Below, piece by piece: positions 1 through 7,540 of a stretch of DNA of 19,864 nucleotides. The translations under genes and the position numbers were made by a program. Below the pieces are notes generated by a model. The model searched no databases and was not told where the DNA came from. It worked only from the letters and a program-made list of their open reading frames with translations. The DNA is from DATFES01 sp035457725. Its GTDB lineage: Bacteria > Pseudomonadota > Alphaproteobacteria > CACIAM-22H2. The stretch is from positions 1-19,864 of the forward strand of contig DATIBC010000005.1 of assembly GCA_035457725.1 (NCBI GenBank), in the 5' to 3' direction. Positions within the stretch are counted from its first letter, which is position 1. Each line of letters opens with the position of its first letter.

Positions 1-124
1 TCTTCCCCTCCCCCGCCAACACCTTCGTGATCGCCGCCGTCAACGACGTCTTCCCATGATCCACGTGCCCAATCGTCCCAATGTTGCAGTGCGGCTTCGT
101 CCGCTCGAATTTCGCCTTGGTCAT
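1..124 (-). CDS. tuf: Elongation factor Tu, N-terminal fragment (runs off the window)
   Basis: Only the first 41 codons are inside the window; the gene continues past position 1. The translation opens MTKAKFERTKPHCNIGTIGH and contains the GTPase P-loop GHVDHGKT at about residues 19-26, which is diagnostic of EF-Tu, the cytosolic GTPase that delivers aminoacyl-tRNA to the ribosome. The ATG at 124-122 follows an AGGA Shine-Dalgarno-like element (138-135) with a 10-base spacer. It lies downstream of tRNA-Tyr and tRNA-Gly on the same strand, the familiar tRNA-tufB arrangement of proteobacteria, so it is probably co-transcribed with them. The 122 bases between tRNA-Gly and the start hold the leader and no other gene. 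Confidence 0.96.
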   Translation of the reverse strand, partial: MTKAKFERTKPHCNIGTIGHVDHGKTSLTAAITKVLAGEGK

Positions 125-246
125 CTTGATCGCGTCCTGTTTTTTTCCTGTTCCGATTGCCTCGACGCAAAGTAGGAAAGACACCAGGCGCAGGGCCTGC
201 TTTCTCGCGCCGTCGTCCAACTCGTGATCGCGCCCGATTTGGCGGT

Positions 247-320
<74 letters not shown>

Positions 321-426
321 CTGAGCTCGGTCGGTCCAACCCGTCCGCTCCGCGCGCTGTCGATCGCCGTTTTCGAAGCTCCTTCACCACAAGATCCGGT
401 CCGATCCTCCGACCCAACCCATTGGT

Positions 427-512
427 TGGTGGAGGGGGTAGGATTCGAACCTACGTACGCTGACGCGGGCAGATTTACAGTCTGCTGCCTTTAGCCACTC
501 GGCCACCCCTCC
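427..512 (-). tRNA. trnY: tRNA-Tyr (anticodon GTA)
   Basis: On the minus strand the gene begins GGAGGGGTGGCCGAGTGG and ends CCCCCTCC followed by an encoded ACCA. The anticodon stem GCAGA/TCTGC encloses CTGTAAA (anticodon GTA). The extra bases between anticodon stem and T stem form the long variable arm expected of class II tyrosine tRNAs. Length is 86 bases including CCA. It is the first gene of the tRNA-Tyr/tRNA-Gly/tuf unit; 106 bases separate it from tRNA-Gly and I see no gene in them. Confidence 0.97.
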
Positions 513-546
513 GCGCTCGCGAACTGACCTCGCGCGACGGAACCGC

Positions 547-576
547 GAAATATGAGGATTTGTCCTCCGGAGTCAA
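547..576 (-). promoter_or_regulatory. Putative promoter of the tRNA-Tyr/tRNA-Gly/tuf unit
   Basis: On the minus strand a -35 hexamer TTGACT (576-571) is followed after 18 bases by TATTTC (552-547), or after 17 bases by ATATTT. The first tRNA begins at 512, about 35 bases beyond the -10, a sensible distance for a short precursor leader. The spacer contains a small inverted repeat, GAGGA-TTTG-TCCTC (554-567). The promoter call rests on consensus similarity only. Confidence 0.6.
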
Positions 577-648
577 TGCCGTTCCAAAGGCAAAACGCAG
601 CCGCCCCGCCGTCCGCCTCTGTCGAAAACGGGGGGACGGTGGGGTGAC

Positions 649-677
649 TTGCAGAAGCCTCTAATCCGGAATATTAC
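649..677 (+). promoter_or_regulatory. rlmB: Possible promoter of rlmB
   Basis: TTGCAG (649-654) and TATTAC (672-677) are separated by 17 bases and sit directly upstream of the rlmB ATG at 690. If used, the transcript would have a leader of only a few bases, consistent with the absence of a clear Shine-Dalgarno sequence before that ATG. Weak evidence, from consensus similarity alone. Confidence 0.35.
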
Positions 678-689
678 AGGCTCGACTCG

Positions 690-1556
690 ATGAAAGGCAA
701 GGCGCGCCATAGTCGCCCCGGCGACACCACAAACGGCCACCCGCGCAACGGCGGGGGCTCGGAGCGGCTTCGCCCCCGTCGACAAGGCCAAAACGGCGCG
801 CCTAGCGGACATGGGCGCGGAGTCTGGCTCTACGGTATCCACCCAGTCCTCGCCGCGCTTGCCAACCCCCGGCGGCGGTGCTTCCGCGTTGTTCTGACTA
901 ACGAAACCGAAATGGCGCTTGGCCCCAGGATCGACGCCTTGGCGCAAGGGCACCCGATCGGCCTGCCCAATGCCGAGATCGCCTCGCGCGATACGCTCGA
1001 CCGCCTTCTGCCAAAAGGTGCGGTTCATCAAGGCATTGCCATCCAAGTCGACGGGCTGGACGAGCCAAGCATCGAGGATGTCTGCCGCGCGACCGAGGTA
1101 CAGGGCCGCGCATGCGTCATCGTCCTCGACCAGGTCAGCGATCCGCACAATGTCGGCGCGGTCTTGCGGTCGGCGGCCGCTTTCAACGCGGCAGCGGTCG
1201 TTCTGCCCGAGCGCCATTCGCCCGGCGCCACTGCGGCGATGGCCAAGGCCGCTTCGGGAGCGCTCGAGCGGGTACCGCTGGTGCGGGTGGTCAATCTTGC
1301 CCGTGCGTTGGATCAATTAAAACAGGCCGGTTATTGGTGCGTCGGGTTCGACGCTGCGGCAAGCGTTCCCCTGAATGAAGCGGATCTTTCAGGAAAGATC
1401 GCGCTGGTCGTCGGCGCCGAAGGCGAAGGCCTGCGGAGATTGACGCGCGAGCGCTGCGATCTCATGGTTCGCATCCCGATCGCCCGCGGGATGGAAAGCC
1501 TCAACGTTTCCAACGCGGCGGCGATCGCTCTTTACGAACTCGCCCGCCGCGGCTGA
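690..1556 (+). CDS. rlmB: 23S rRNA (guanosine-2'-O-)-methyltransferase RlmB (TrmH/SpoU family)
   Basis: This SPOUT-class enzyme transfers a methyl group from S-adenosylmethionine to the 2'-O of a guanosine in 23S rRNA (G2251 in E. coli numbering). The 288-residue product has a basic, probably disordered N-terminus (about 1-43), a substrate-binding region opening LYGIHPVLAAL (47-57), and a C-terminal knotted domain. All three SPOUT motifs are visible: DPHNVGAVLRSA (151-162; N154, R160), LVVGAEGEGL (239-248) and IPIARGMESLNVSNAAAIAL (262-281). The ATG at 690 is the only good start before the folded domain; the leader lacks a clear ribosome-binding site. It diverges from the tRNA-Tyr unit, a common neighbourhood for this gene in alphaproteobacteria. 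The substrate site is inferred from the family; other TrmH paralogues cannot be fully excluded. Confidence 0.93.
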   Translation: MKGKARHSRPGDTTNGHPRNGGGSERLRPRRQGQNGAPSGHGRGVWLYGIHPVLAALANPRRRCFRVVLTNETEMALGPRIDALAQGHPIGLPNAEIASRDTLDRLLPKGAVHQGIAIQVDGLDEPSIEDVCRATEVQGRACVIVLDQVSDPHNVGAVLRSAAAFNAAAVVLPERHSPGATAAMAKAASGALERVPLVRVVNLARALDQLKQAGYWCVGFDAAASVPLNEADLSGKIALVVGAEGEGLRRLTRERCDLMVRIPIARGMESLNVSNAAAIALYELARRG

Positions 1557-1610
1557 TCGTCCCCACTTCACAAGCGCGGACCGTCAAGCGCGCTCACGAA
1601 CAATCGTGCG

Positions 1611-2474
1611 ATGGAACCATTGGTCGCCGGCATGGTGCTGGCTTCGGCCGTCATCCACCCTGTCTGGTATGCGGTGGTCAAGCGCGACGTGGATCCCGAT
1701 GGCGCATATATTGCCGTCGCCGGCGGCATCGCGCTGACCGCGCTAGTCCATGCGTTGATCGAGGACGTTGACCTTATCGCCGCGCTCGCGGCATGGCCGC
1801 TCCTTTTACTTTCGACCGCGGCCCAGTTCGGATATGGCCTGGCGGTCGTTAGCGTGCTCAAGCGTGGCGACCTATCGGCCTACTATCCGATCATTCGCTC
1901 ATCGCCGCTCGCCATCGTCTTGATCGGCGTCGTGATTCTTGGCGAATGGTATTCGCCATCGCTGCTAATTGGCATTGCGCTCGTCCTCATCGGCGCCTTC
2001 GCGCTTCAGTACCGGCGCGGTGCGCGGCTTCTTAGCGAACCGGTGAATTTCGCGCTTGCCGGCGCCGCCATGTTCGCCTCGGCGATATACGCCGTATCGG
2101 ACGGATTGCTGGTGCGGCAGATCGATCCGGCGGCGATTCTGTTTTGGTGCCAGGCGCTGGTCACGCCACCGCTCGCCATCTTGTTCAAGCGCAGCCACGC
2201 CGAGTGGCGTTTCGGCCTGCCGCTGGCGACGTGGCGGCGGACGCCGCTGCGCTACGCCATGCTGGGCCCGATGGCGTACCTTTCGTATCTATTGATCCTC
2301 GCTGCCTACCGCTTGGGCGCCAACGTTGCCGCGGTCAACAGCGTCCGTCAGGCCGCAATTCCAATCTCCGTCTTCATCGGCGGCGTCTGGCTGGCCGAAG
2401 CGGCGATGTGGCGGCGTCTGGTCGCCGCGGCGGTCCTCGCGATCGGCGTCGTCGTTATCGTCTTATCGAAGTAG
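1611..2474 (+). CDS. EamA/DMT-superfamily transporter
   Basis: The 287-residue product is almost entirely hydrophobic, with about nine to ten predicted membrane segments in two tandem EamA-like halves (roughly 1-135 and 146-286). Each half carries the family's characteristic stretch near its end: RSSPLAIVLIGVVILGEW in the first and VRQAAIPISVFIGGVWLAEA in the second. Members of the drug/metabolite transporter superfamily move small metabolites across the inner membrane, often outward. The substrate here cannot be read from sequence. The ATG at 1611 lacks a clear Shine-Dalgarno element; an in-frame ATG at 1632 is possible but would clip the first helix. It follows rlmB by 54 bases on the same strand and ends only 11 bases from the stop of the convergent pbfA-like gene, so it is adjacent to, but not part of, the phosphonate operon. 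Confidence 0.85.
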   Translation: MEPLVAGMVLASAVIHPVWYAVVKRDVDPDGAYIAVAGGIALTALVHALIEDVDLIAALAAWPLLLLSTAAQFGYGLAVVSVLKRGDLSAYYPIIRSSPLAIVLIGVVILGEWYSPSLLIGIALVLIGAFALQYRRGARLLSEPVNFALAGAAMFASAIYAVSDGLLVRQIDPAAILFWCQALVTPPLAILFKRSHAEWRFGLPLATWRRTPLRYAMLGPMAYLSYLLILAAYRLGANVAAVNSVRQAAIPISVFIGGVWLAEAAMWRRLVAAAVLAIGVVVIVLSK

Positions 2475-2485
2475 ACGCGCGAGTC

Positions 2486-3892
2486 TCACGGGCCCGACGC
2501 TTCGACCGCCGCGATGCAATCCTCGACAATGTCGAGCGCGCGATCCATTTCCGCCGCCGTCACCGTCAATGGCGGGGTCAGGGTGAGCACATTGCCCATC
2601 GTCGTCTTGAAGCTGAGGCCCTGGTCGAGCGCACGATAAAGCACCGCGTCGGCCTCCTCGCTGGCCGCGGTCTTCGTCGTGCGATCGCCCACCAACTCGA
2701 CCCCGAACAACAGGCCGCGGCCGCGCACGTCGCCGATCAGCCGATGACGGCGCTTCATCTCTTCGAGACGAGCCAGGGCGCGCGTTCCCTGGATGCGCGC
2801 ATTTTCGACCAGGTTCTCCTCCTCGATGATCTCGATCGTGGTGAGCGCGGCGCGCGCCGTGACCGGATTCTTCTCGTGCGTATAATGCCCCAGCGCCCAT
2901 GCGCCGCCGACATCCAGCTCATGGCGGCAGATCACCGCCGATATCGGCAGCACGCCGCCGCCAAGCGCCTTGCCGAGGACGAGGATGTCGGGAACCACCT
3001 GGTCGTGCTCGCAGGCGAACATCCGGCCGGTTTTGCCGAGGCCGGTCGGGATTTCGTCGAAGATCAGCAGCACGCCATTCGCGTCGCAGGCCTCGCGCAC
3101 CGAACGCCAATACCCCGGCGGCGGAATGAACGGCACGGCGCGCGCCGGTTCGGCGATCACCGCCGCGACATTGCCCTCGCGCTCGAGCACGTAGCGGACG
3201 TAGCTGGCGCAGGCGAGTCGGCAGCGCTCGAGATCGGGCTTGCCATCGATGTCGGGATGACCGTAAGGGCAGCGATAACAGGCGAACGGCGCGACGTGCT
3301 CCGTTCCTGGCAGCAGCGGTCCGATGGGCCCGGAGCGAAAGAGTTGCTCGCCGCCGACGCTGGCCGCACCAAAGCCGGCGCCATGGAACGAATCCCAAAA
3401 TGACACCGTCTTGAAACGTCCGGTCGCAACACGCGCCAGCTTCAGCGCGATCTCGACGGCATCGGAGCCGCCGGTGGCGAAGAGGACCTTCGACAGCGCC
3501 CCTGGAGTTATCCGCCCCAGCTTTTCGGCCAACGCGACCGCCGGAGCATTGGCAAACCGGCGCGGAGCAAACGAAAGCTCGTCGAGCTGCGCCTTGATTG
3601 CGGCAATCAGGCGGGGATGGCCGTATCCGATGTGGTGAACGTTGTTGCCATGGAAATCCATGTACCGCCGTCCGGCGGTGTCCTCGATCCAGATCCCCTC
3701 GGCCTTGCGTATGGCGGAGAGACACGGGGTCGAAACCGATTGATGCAGGAACAGTCGCGCGTCGGCGTCGAGAATGTCGCGCGTCGCGGCGTCGACGTTG
3801 CGCGCCGCCCACGCCGCGCGGCGAGGCGAGAAATTGACGTCGCCTTCCGATTGCGAGGGGGAATCAGCACCGCTCTTGCGGCGGTCGTTCAT
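2486..3892 (-). CDS. pbfA: PbfA-like PLP enzyme: (R)-1-hydroxy-2-aminoethylphosphonate ammonia-lyase (class III aminotransferase fold)
   Basis: The 468-residue product is a class III (fold type I) PLP enzyme. Visible features are the phosphate-binding region ATGGSDAVEIALKLAR (139-154), the cofactor aspartate in IFDEIPTGLGKTG (D279) and the Schiff-base lysine in LVLGKALGGGVLP (K308). It is the last gene of an operon with phnW, phnA, phnY and phnX. The PbfA family, reported to convert (R)-1-hydroxy-AEP to phosphonoacetaldehyde plus ammonia, is found in exactly such operons, and the operon already has its AEP aminotransferase (PhnW). That supports a lyase rather than a second transaminase, but assignment is by fold plus context. 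A cysteine-containing stretch, CYRCPYGHPD (205-214), is notable. The ATG at 3892 was chosen; a TTG at 3901 is the alternative, and neither has a good Shine-Dalgarno. The gap to phnX is 45 bases. Confidence 0.78.
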   Translation of the reverse strand: MNDRRKSGADSPSQSEGDVNFSPRRAAWAARNVDAATRDILDADARLFLHQSVSTPCLSAIRKAEGIWIEDTAGRRYMDFHGNNVHHIGYGHPRLIAAIKAQLDELSFAPRRFANAPAVALAEKLGRITPGALSKVLFATGGSDAVEIALKLARVATGRFKTVSFWDSFHGAGFGAASVGGEQLFRSGPIGPLLPGTEHVAPFACYRCPYGHPDIDGKPDLERCRLACASYVRYVLEREGNVAAVIAEPARAVPFIPPPGYWRSVREACDANGVLLIFDEIPTGLGKTGRMFACEHDQVVPDILVLGKALGGGVLPISAVICRHELDVGGAWALGHYTHEKNPVTARAALTTIEIIEEENLVENARIQGTRALARLEEMKRRHRLIGDVRGRGLLFGVELVGDRTTKTAASEEADAVLYRALDQGLSFKTTMGNVLTLTPPLTVTAAEMDRALDIVEDCIAAVEASGP

Positions 3893-3937
3893 GGCGAACA
3901 AGCTACCAGGGTCGACCGCCGCCCCGCAGCAAGATCT

Positions 3938-4768
3938 TCACGGCCGCTCGCCGAGCTTCATGCGGCGTTCGATGTCGTCGAGGCACGGTATGAGCTGCGA
4001 GATGTCGTCGATGACATAGTGCGCGCCGCATTGGTACATCCGTTTGTAGGCGCGCTGGCGTTTGACCTCTTTTTCGGCCCTCGGTAGCGCCTTCCACTCC
4101 TTGAGCGTCAGGCCGACCTCGTTGCCCGATACCGCGAGACCGACGCTCCACATGCCGGCGTTGAGACCTTCCTCGACGCCGGGCACCGTGTCGTCGACCT
4201 TGACGCATGAATCGACCGGGGAGACCTGAAGATTGATGACGTTCTGGAGGCACATGAACGGATACGGGCGGCCGGCCGGAACGTCACCGGCGCACACTGT
4301 CGAATCCGGAGCGTAGCCCTGCTTCGCCGCGTCGCGTTGATTGATCTTCATCATGTCGGGCAGGTAGCCGGTGGTCGAGCCAATCTTATAGCCGCGCTTG
4401 CGGCACTCCTTGATTATGTCGAGCGTGCCGGGGATGAGGTCGGAATAATCGGACAGGCACTTGAGTTGCAAGGGCACGAAATCCTTGAACATCCGCGTCA
4501 CGTCGCCGTCGTCGGGCAGCCGCCCGTGTTTCGCCTTCCAGCGCGCCCGCACCGAGTCGAGTTCGGTTATGCGCTGGATGTGCACACGCTTGTGCGCGCC
4601 CATTGGCGCGCGCGCTTCGTCCATCGATATCGGCACGCTCTGGCGCTTGAATACTTCGACGAAAACCACCGCCGGCGCCATGCAGCCGAAATCCATCGTC
4701 GTTCCCGCCCAATCGAGCAGCACGGCTTGAATCGGGCCGCGATAGCGGCGGTGGTAGGTGAATGTCAT
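3938..4768 (-). CDS. phnX: Phosphonoacetaldehyde hydrolase (phosphonatase)
   Basis: This HAD-superfamily enzyme cleaves the C-P bond of phosphonoacetaldehyde to acetaldehyde and phosphate in the cytoplasm. The 276-residue product shows the nucleophile motif LLDWAGTT (D19, with A21 in the second position as is usual for phosphonatases), the cap-domain lysine that forms the Schiff base with substrate in MGAHKRVHI (K60), motif II GSTTGY (130-135), GRPYPF (166-171), and the Mg-binding acidic pair VDDTVPG (D192, D193). Length matches the family. The ATG at 4768 was chosen over an upstream GTG at 4777 because a GGGG element lies eight bases before it. It follows phnY after 31 bases. It competes with PhnY for the same intermediate, an unusual pairing discussed under findings. 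Confidence 0.95.
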   Translation of the reverse strand: MTFTYHRRYRGPIQAVLLDWAGTTMDFGCMAPAVVFVEVFKRQSVPISMDEARAPMGAHKRVHIQRITELDSVRARWKAKHGRLPDDGDVTRMFKDFVPLQLKCLSDYSDLIPGTLDIIKECRKRGYKIGSTTGYLPDMMKINQRDAAKQGYAPDSTVCAGDVPAGRPYPFMCLQNVINLQVSPVDSCVKVDDTVPGVEEGLNAGMWSVGLAVSGNEVGLTLKEWKALPRAEKEVKRQRAYKRMYQCGAHYVIDDISQLIPCLDDIERRMKLGERP

Positions 4769-4799
4769 GTCCTGCACCCCTTTGGCCCCCGCGCCAGGT

Positions 4800-6266
4800 T
4801 TATCCCCACGGCAGCGAGTAGGTCTTGACGTTGGTGAATCCCTTCATCGCCTCGATCACGCCTTCCTTGATTCCAAGTCCGGAGTCCTTGATGCCGCCGA
4901 ACGGCGAAGATTCGATGCGATATCCCGGCACCTCGCGGATATTGACCGTGCCGACGTTGAGTTCGTTCACGAACCGGGTGATGTAATCGAGCCGGTTGGT
5001 GCAAACACCCGACGACAACCCGTAAGCGGTCGAATTCGACACCGCGATCGCCTCGTCGATGTCGGCGACGCGGATCACCGGCGACACCGGCCCGAACGTC
5101 TCCTCGCGCACCACTTCGCAATCCGGCCGCACATGGTCGATGACGGTCGGTGAGTAGAGCGCGCCGTCGCGCCGATTGCCGTAAAGCAGGCGGGCGCCGC
5201 GCGCCACCGCGTCGTCGACGCGCGACTGGCATCGTATCGCCGCCGCTTCGTCGATGACCGTACCCATGTCGGTGTCGAAATTTGCCGGGTCGCCGAACTT
5301 GACCGCACGCGATTTCGCCACGAGCTGTTCGACGAACGCCTCGGCGACCGCATGATGAACGATCATGCGCTTGACCGCCGTGCATCGTTGGCCGGAGTTC
5401 TTGTACGAGCCGGCGACGGCGAGCGAGGAGGCCTCGTCGATGTCGGCATCTTCCATGACGATCAGCGGATCGTTACCACCGAGCTCGAGTACGGCGCGGC
5501 GATATCCCATCGCGCCGGCGATGTACTTACCGATGGCGACCCCGCCGGTGAAGGTGATGAGATCGGAGTTCGGGTTGGTGATCAACTCGTCGCCGATCTC
5601 GCGCGGATCGCCGGTGACCACCGAGAACATCTCCGGCGGCAGCCCCGCTTCGTACAGGATATCGGCGAGCAGCAAGGCGGTCAGCGGCGTCTTCTCCGAC
5701 GGCTTCAACACCATCTTGTTGTTGGTGGCGATCGACGGAGCGATTTTGTGCGCTACTTGATTGAGCGGATGATTGAACGGCGTGATCGCCGCGATGGCCC
5801 GCAACGGCTCGCGCTGGGTGTAGATGCGGCGCTTCTTGCCCTGCGCCGAGATATCGCATGAGTAGATCTGGCCGTCGTCGACGAGGCACATATTGGCGGC
5901 GAGATTGAACACGTCGATCGCGCGTCCGACTTCGTAGAGCGTGTCCTTCTTGGAAAGCCCGGATTCGGCGGTGATCAGGTCCGAGACCATGTCGCGTCGC
6001 CGGTCGAGCGTCTCGGCGGTGCGCCGGAGAATCTGAGACCGCTCGTGGCGCGATAGCTTCGATCGATACGAGACGGCGATCTCGAACGCACTTCGGACCT
6101 GCGACACGGTGGCTTTGGGAACCGACGCTATGACTCGGCGCGTGAATGGATTCTCGACTTCGATAACGCCCTCGCCGGTGACTTTTTTGCCGGCGATCCG
6201 CATCGTCTCGAAGCGGAACTCGGCGGCGTCGCCGCCCCGCTCAAGCTCTAGCGATACTACGCTCAC
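4800..6266 (-). CDS. phnY: Phosphonoacetaldehyde dehydrogenase
   Basis: An NAD(P)-dependent aldehyde dehydrogenase that would oxidise phosphonoacetaldehyde to phosphonoacetate. With the chosen start the product is 488 residues. Seen in sequence: the oxyanion asparagine in TPFNHP (N164), cofactor-binding KPSEKTP (K188), the general base in LELGGNDP (E261) and the catalytic cysteine in NSGQRCTAVKR (C295). The stretch NSGQRCTAVKR and the C-terminal end FTNVKTYSLPWG agree closely with my memory of the Sinorhizobium meliloti phosphonate enzyme. The GTG start at 6266 was chosen because GGGAGG lies six bases upstream; the ATG at 6293 has no ribosome-binding site and adds nine residues. The first 26 bases overlap the end of phnA, so translation is probably coupled. 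Confidence 0.92.
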   Translation of the reverse strand: MSVVSLELERGGDAAEFRFETMRIAGKKVTGEGVIEVENPFTRRVIASVPKATVSQVRSAFEIAVSYRSKLSRHERSQILRRTAETLDRRRDMVSDLITAESGLSKKDTLYEVGRAIDVFNLAANMCLVDDGQIYSCDISAQGKKRRIYTQREPLRAIAAITPFNHPLNQVAHKIAPSIATNNKMVLKPSEKTPLTALLLADILYEAGLPPEMFSVVTGDPREIGDELITNPNSDLITFTGGVAIGKYIAGAMGYRRAVLELGGNDPLIVMEDADIDEASSLAVAGSYKNSGQRCTAVKRMIVHHAVAEAFVEQLVAKSRAVKFGDPANFDTDMGTVIDEAAAIRCQSRVDDAVARGARLLYGNRRDGALYSPTVIDHVRPDCEVVREETFGPVSPVIRVADIDEAIAVSNSTAYGLSSGVCTNRLDYITRFVNELNVGTVNIREVPGYRIESSPFGGIKDSGLGIKEGVIEAMKGFTNVKTYSLPWG

Positions 6267-7518
6267 GCTCGTCCTCCCGCTCCTCGACGACATGGTTGAG
6301 GGCCAAGTCGAAAACGTCGAAGTTCCGCAGCCTCCGGCCGGCCGGCAGTCTGGCTGTCCTGCGATTGAGCATCAGCGGCACGCGCTGCTCCGACACGCCG
6401 CCATGCGAGCGTAACGGCGCATCGAGGCCGGACAAGTCGTGGCGCGTCACGGAGGTGCCGATCGTCGTATCGCGCCGCGCGACGACGACCAGGTCGCCTA
6501 GCCGATCCTCCGGCAGATCGAATCGGCGACACGCGTCCTTTCGTGTCAGAACCGCCTCGACGCCGGGCGTCGCCGCGATCCTTCCGGCGATCCGCTCGGC
6601 GTCGTTTGACCGCTTGAGATAAACGGTGGCGAAGGAACCGAGCGCGCCGTGATGAACGACATAGGGATCGGTGATCGGTAAAATCACGCGCGCGGCGCCA
6701 TCGCCCAGCCAAGCGTTCAGAGTATCTTGAAGATAGACGACGTTCGGGCGACCGGCAGCGTCGGTCTTGCCGTTCATGCCGTGGTCGGCCGTGAGCGCGA
6801 TGGTGCAGCCAAGCCCATCGAGCGCGGAGAGATGGCGGTCGATCATCGCGTAAAACGCATTCGCCGCCTCGGTGCCCGGCGCGTGCTTGTGCTGCACGTA
6901 ATCGGTCGTCGACAGGTACATGATGTCGGGGCGATGCTTCGCCAGCAGCGTGACGCCGGCGACGAAGACGAACTCCGACAGATCGGCGCTGTAGACGGAA
7001 GGCAACGGCCTACCGACGAGCTCGAGCACGTTATCGATGCCGTGCTCGGCCCCGGTCGTTGCGTCGGCCTTTTCGGCCGAGAAGCAAATGCCGTGCAATT
7101 TGTGGCCGAGGAGCTTTCGCAGCTTGTCCTTGGCGGTGACCACGGCGACCTTCGCGCCGCGCTCGGCGAAGGCGGCGAGAATTGTATCGGCGCGAAGGTA
7201 TTTGGGGTCGTTCATCATAATCTCGGCATCGGCGTCGCGGTCGAAGAAGTAGTTCCCGCTGATGCCATGCACCGACGGCGGCACGCCGGTGACGATCGAG
7301 AGATTGTTCGGATTGGTGAAGCTCGGTATGACGCACTCGGCGATCAAATCGGTGCCGCGAGCGAGCGCGCCCTGCAGCCATGGCATGCGCCCAGCCGCCA
7401 TCGCCTTGATGGTGTAGTCGGGCTCCGAGCCGTCGATGCAAACGACCACGAGAGGCCGGTCCGGCCACTCATAGTCCCGGCCGTTGACGGCCACGGCAGC
7501 ACGTCGAGTTGCGATCAT
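6241..7518 (-). CDS. phnA: Phosphonoacetate hydrolase
   Basis: This alkaline-phosphatase-superfamily, two-metal enzyme hydrolyses phosphonoacetate to acetate and phosphate. With the chosen start the product is 425 residues. The metal site and nucleophile are all visible: VVCIDGSEP (D29), nucleophile threonine in PSFTNPNN (T68), STTDYVQHKH (D206, H210), LTADHGMN (D245, H246) and LRSHGGV (H372). The order and spacing match the structurally studied phosphonoacetate hydrolases, as I recall them. The ATG at 7518 was preferred because GGAGGT lies three bases upstream; an ATG at 7536 would begin within four bases of the phnW stop but has no such element. It sits between phnW and phnY, and its 3' end overlaps phnY. 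This is distinct from the unrelated E. coli yjdM/phnA gene. Confidence 0.94.
   Translation of the reverse strand: MIATRRAAVAVNGRDYEWPDRPLVVVCIDGSEPDYTIKAMAAGRMPWLQGALARGTDLIAECVIPSFTNPNNLSIVTGVPPSVHGISGNYFFDRDADAEIMMNDPKYLRADTILAAFAERGAKVAVVTAKDKLRKLLGHKLHGICFSAEKADATTGAEHGIDNVLELVGRPLPSVYSADLSEFVFVAGVTLLAKHRPDIMYLSTTDYVQHKHAPGTEAANAFYAMIDRHLSALDGLGCTIALTADHGMNGKTDAAGRPNVVYLQDTLNAWLGDGAARVILPITDPYVVHHGALGSFATVYLKRSNDAERIAGRIAATPGVEAVLTRKDACRRFDLPEDRLGDLVVVARRDTTIGTSVTRHDLSGLDAPLRSHGGVSEQRVPLMLNRRTARLPAGRRLRNFDVFDLALNHVVEEREDERERSIARA
6264..6278 (-). promoter_or_regulatory. phnY: Shine-Dalgarno and GTG start of phnY inside phnA
   Basis: On the minus strand GGGAGG (6278-6273) is followed by the six-base spacer ACGAGC and GTG (6266-6264). 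The in-frame upstream ATG at 6293 is preceded by CTCAACC, with no ribosome-binding character. This decides the phnY start and places it within the last codons of phnA. Confidence 0.65.
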
Positions 7519-7527
7519 TCCACCTCC
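7516..7527 (-). promoter_or_regulatory. phnA: Shine-Dalgarno and ATG start of phnA
   Basis: GGAGGT (7527-7522, minus strand) is followed by GGA and ATG (7518-7516). The spacer is short but the match to the anti-Shine-Dalgarno is strong, whereas the upstream in-frame ATG at 7536 has no purine-rich element. Confidence 0.55.
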
Positions 7528-7540
7528 GTGATTCATTTGG

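Noticed and set aside
630..645. G-rich run upstream of rlmB that might form a quadruplex
   Set aside because: It lacks four regular runs of three or more G with short loops in a reliable pattern, and nothing else supports a function.
2144..3403. A 419-codon plus-strand open frame opposite the pbfA-like gene and overlapping the EamA gene
   Set aside because: Its translation is arginine/alanine/histidine-rich with no recognisable domain, while both the opposite strand and the overlapping frame encode clear families. It is a shadow frame typical of GC-rich DNA.
2919..3812. A 297-codon minus-strand frame inside the pbfA-like gene
   Set aside because: Arginine-rich low-complexity translation in a shifted frame of an intact enzyme gene; no motifs.
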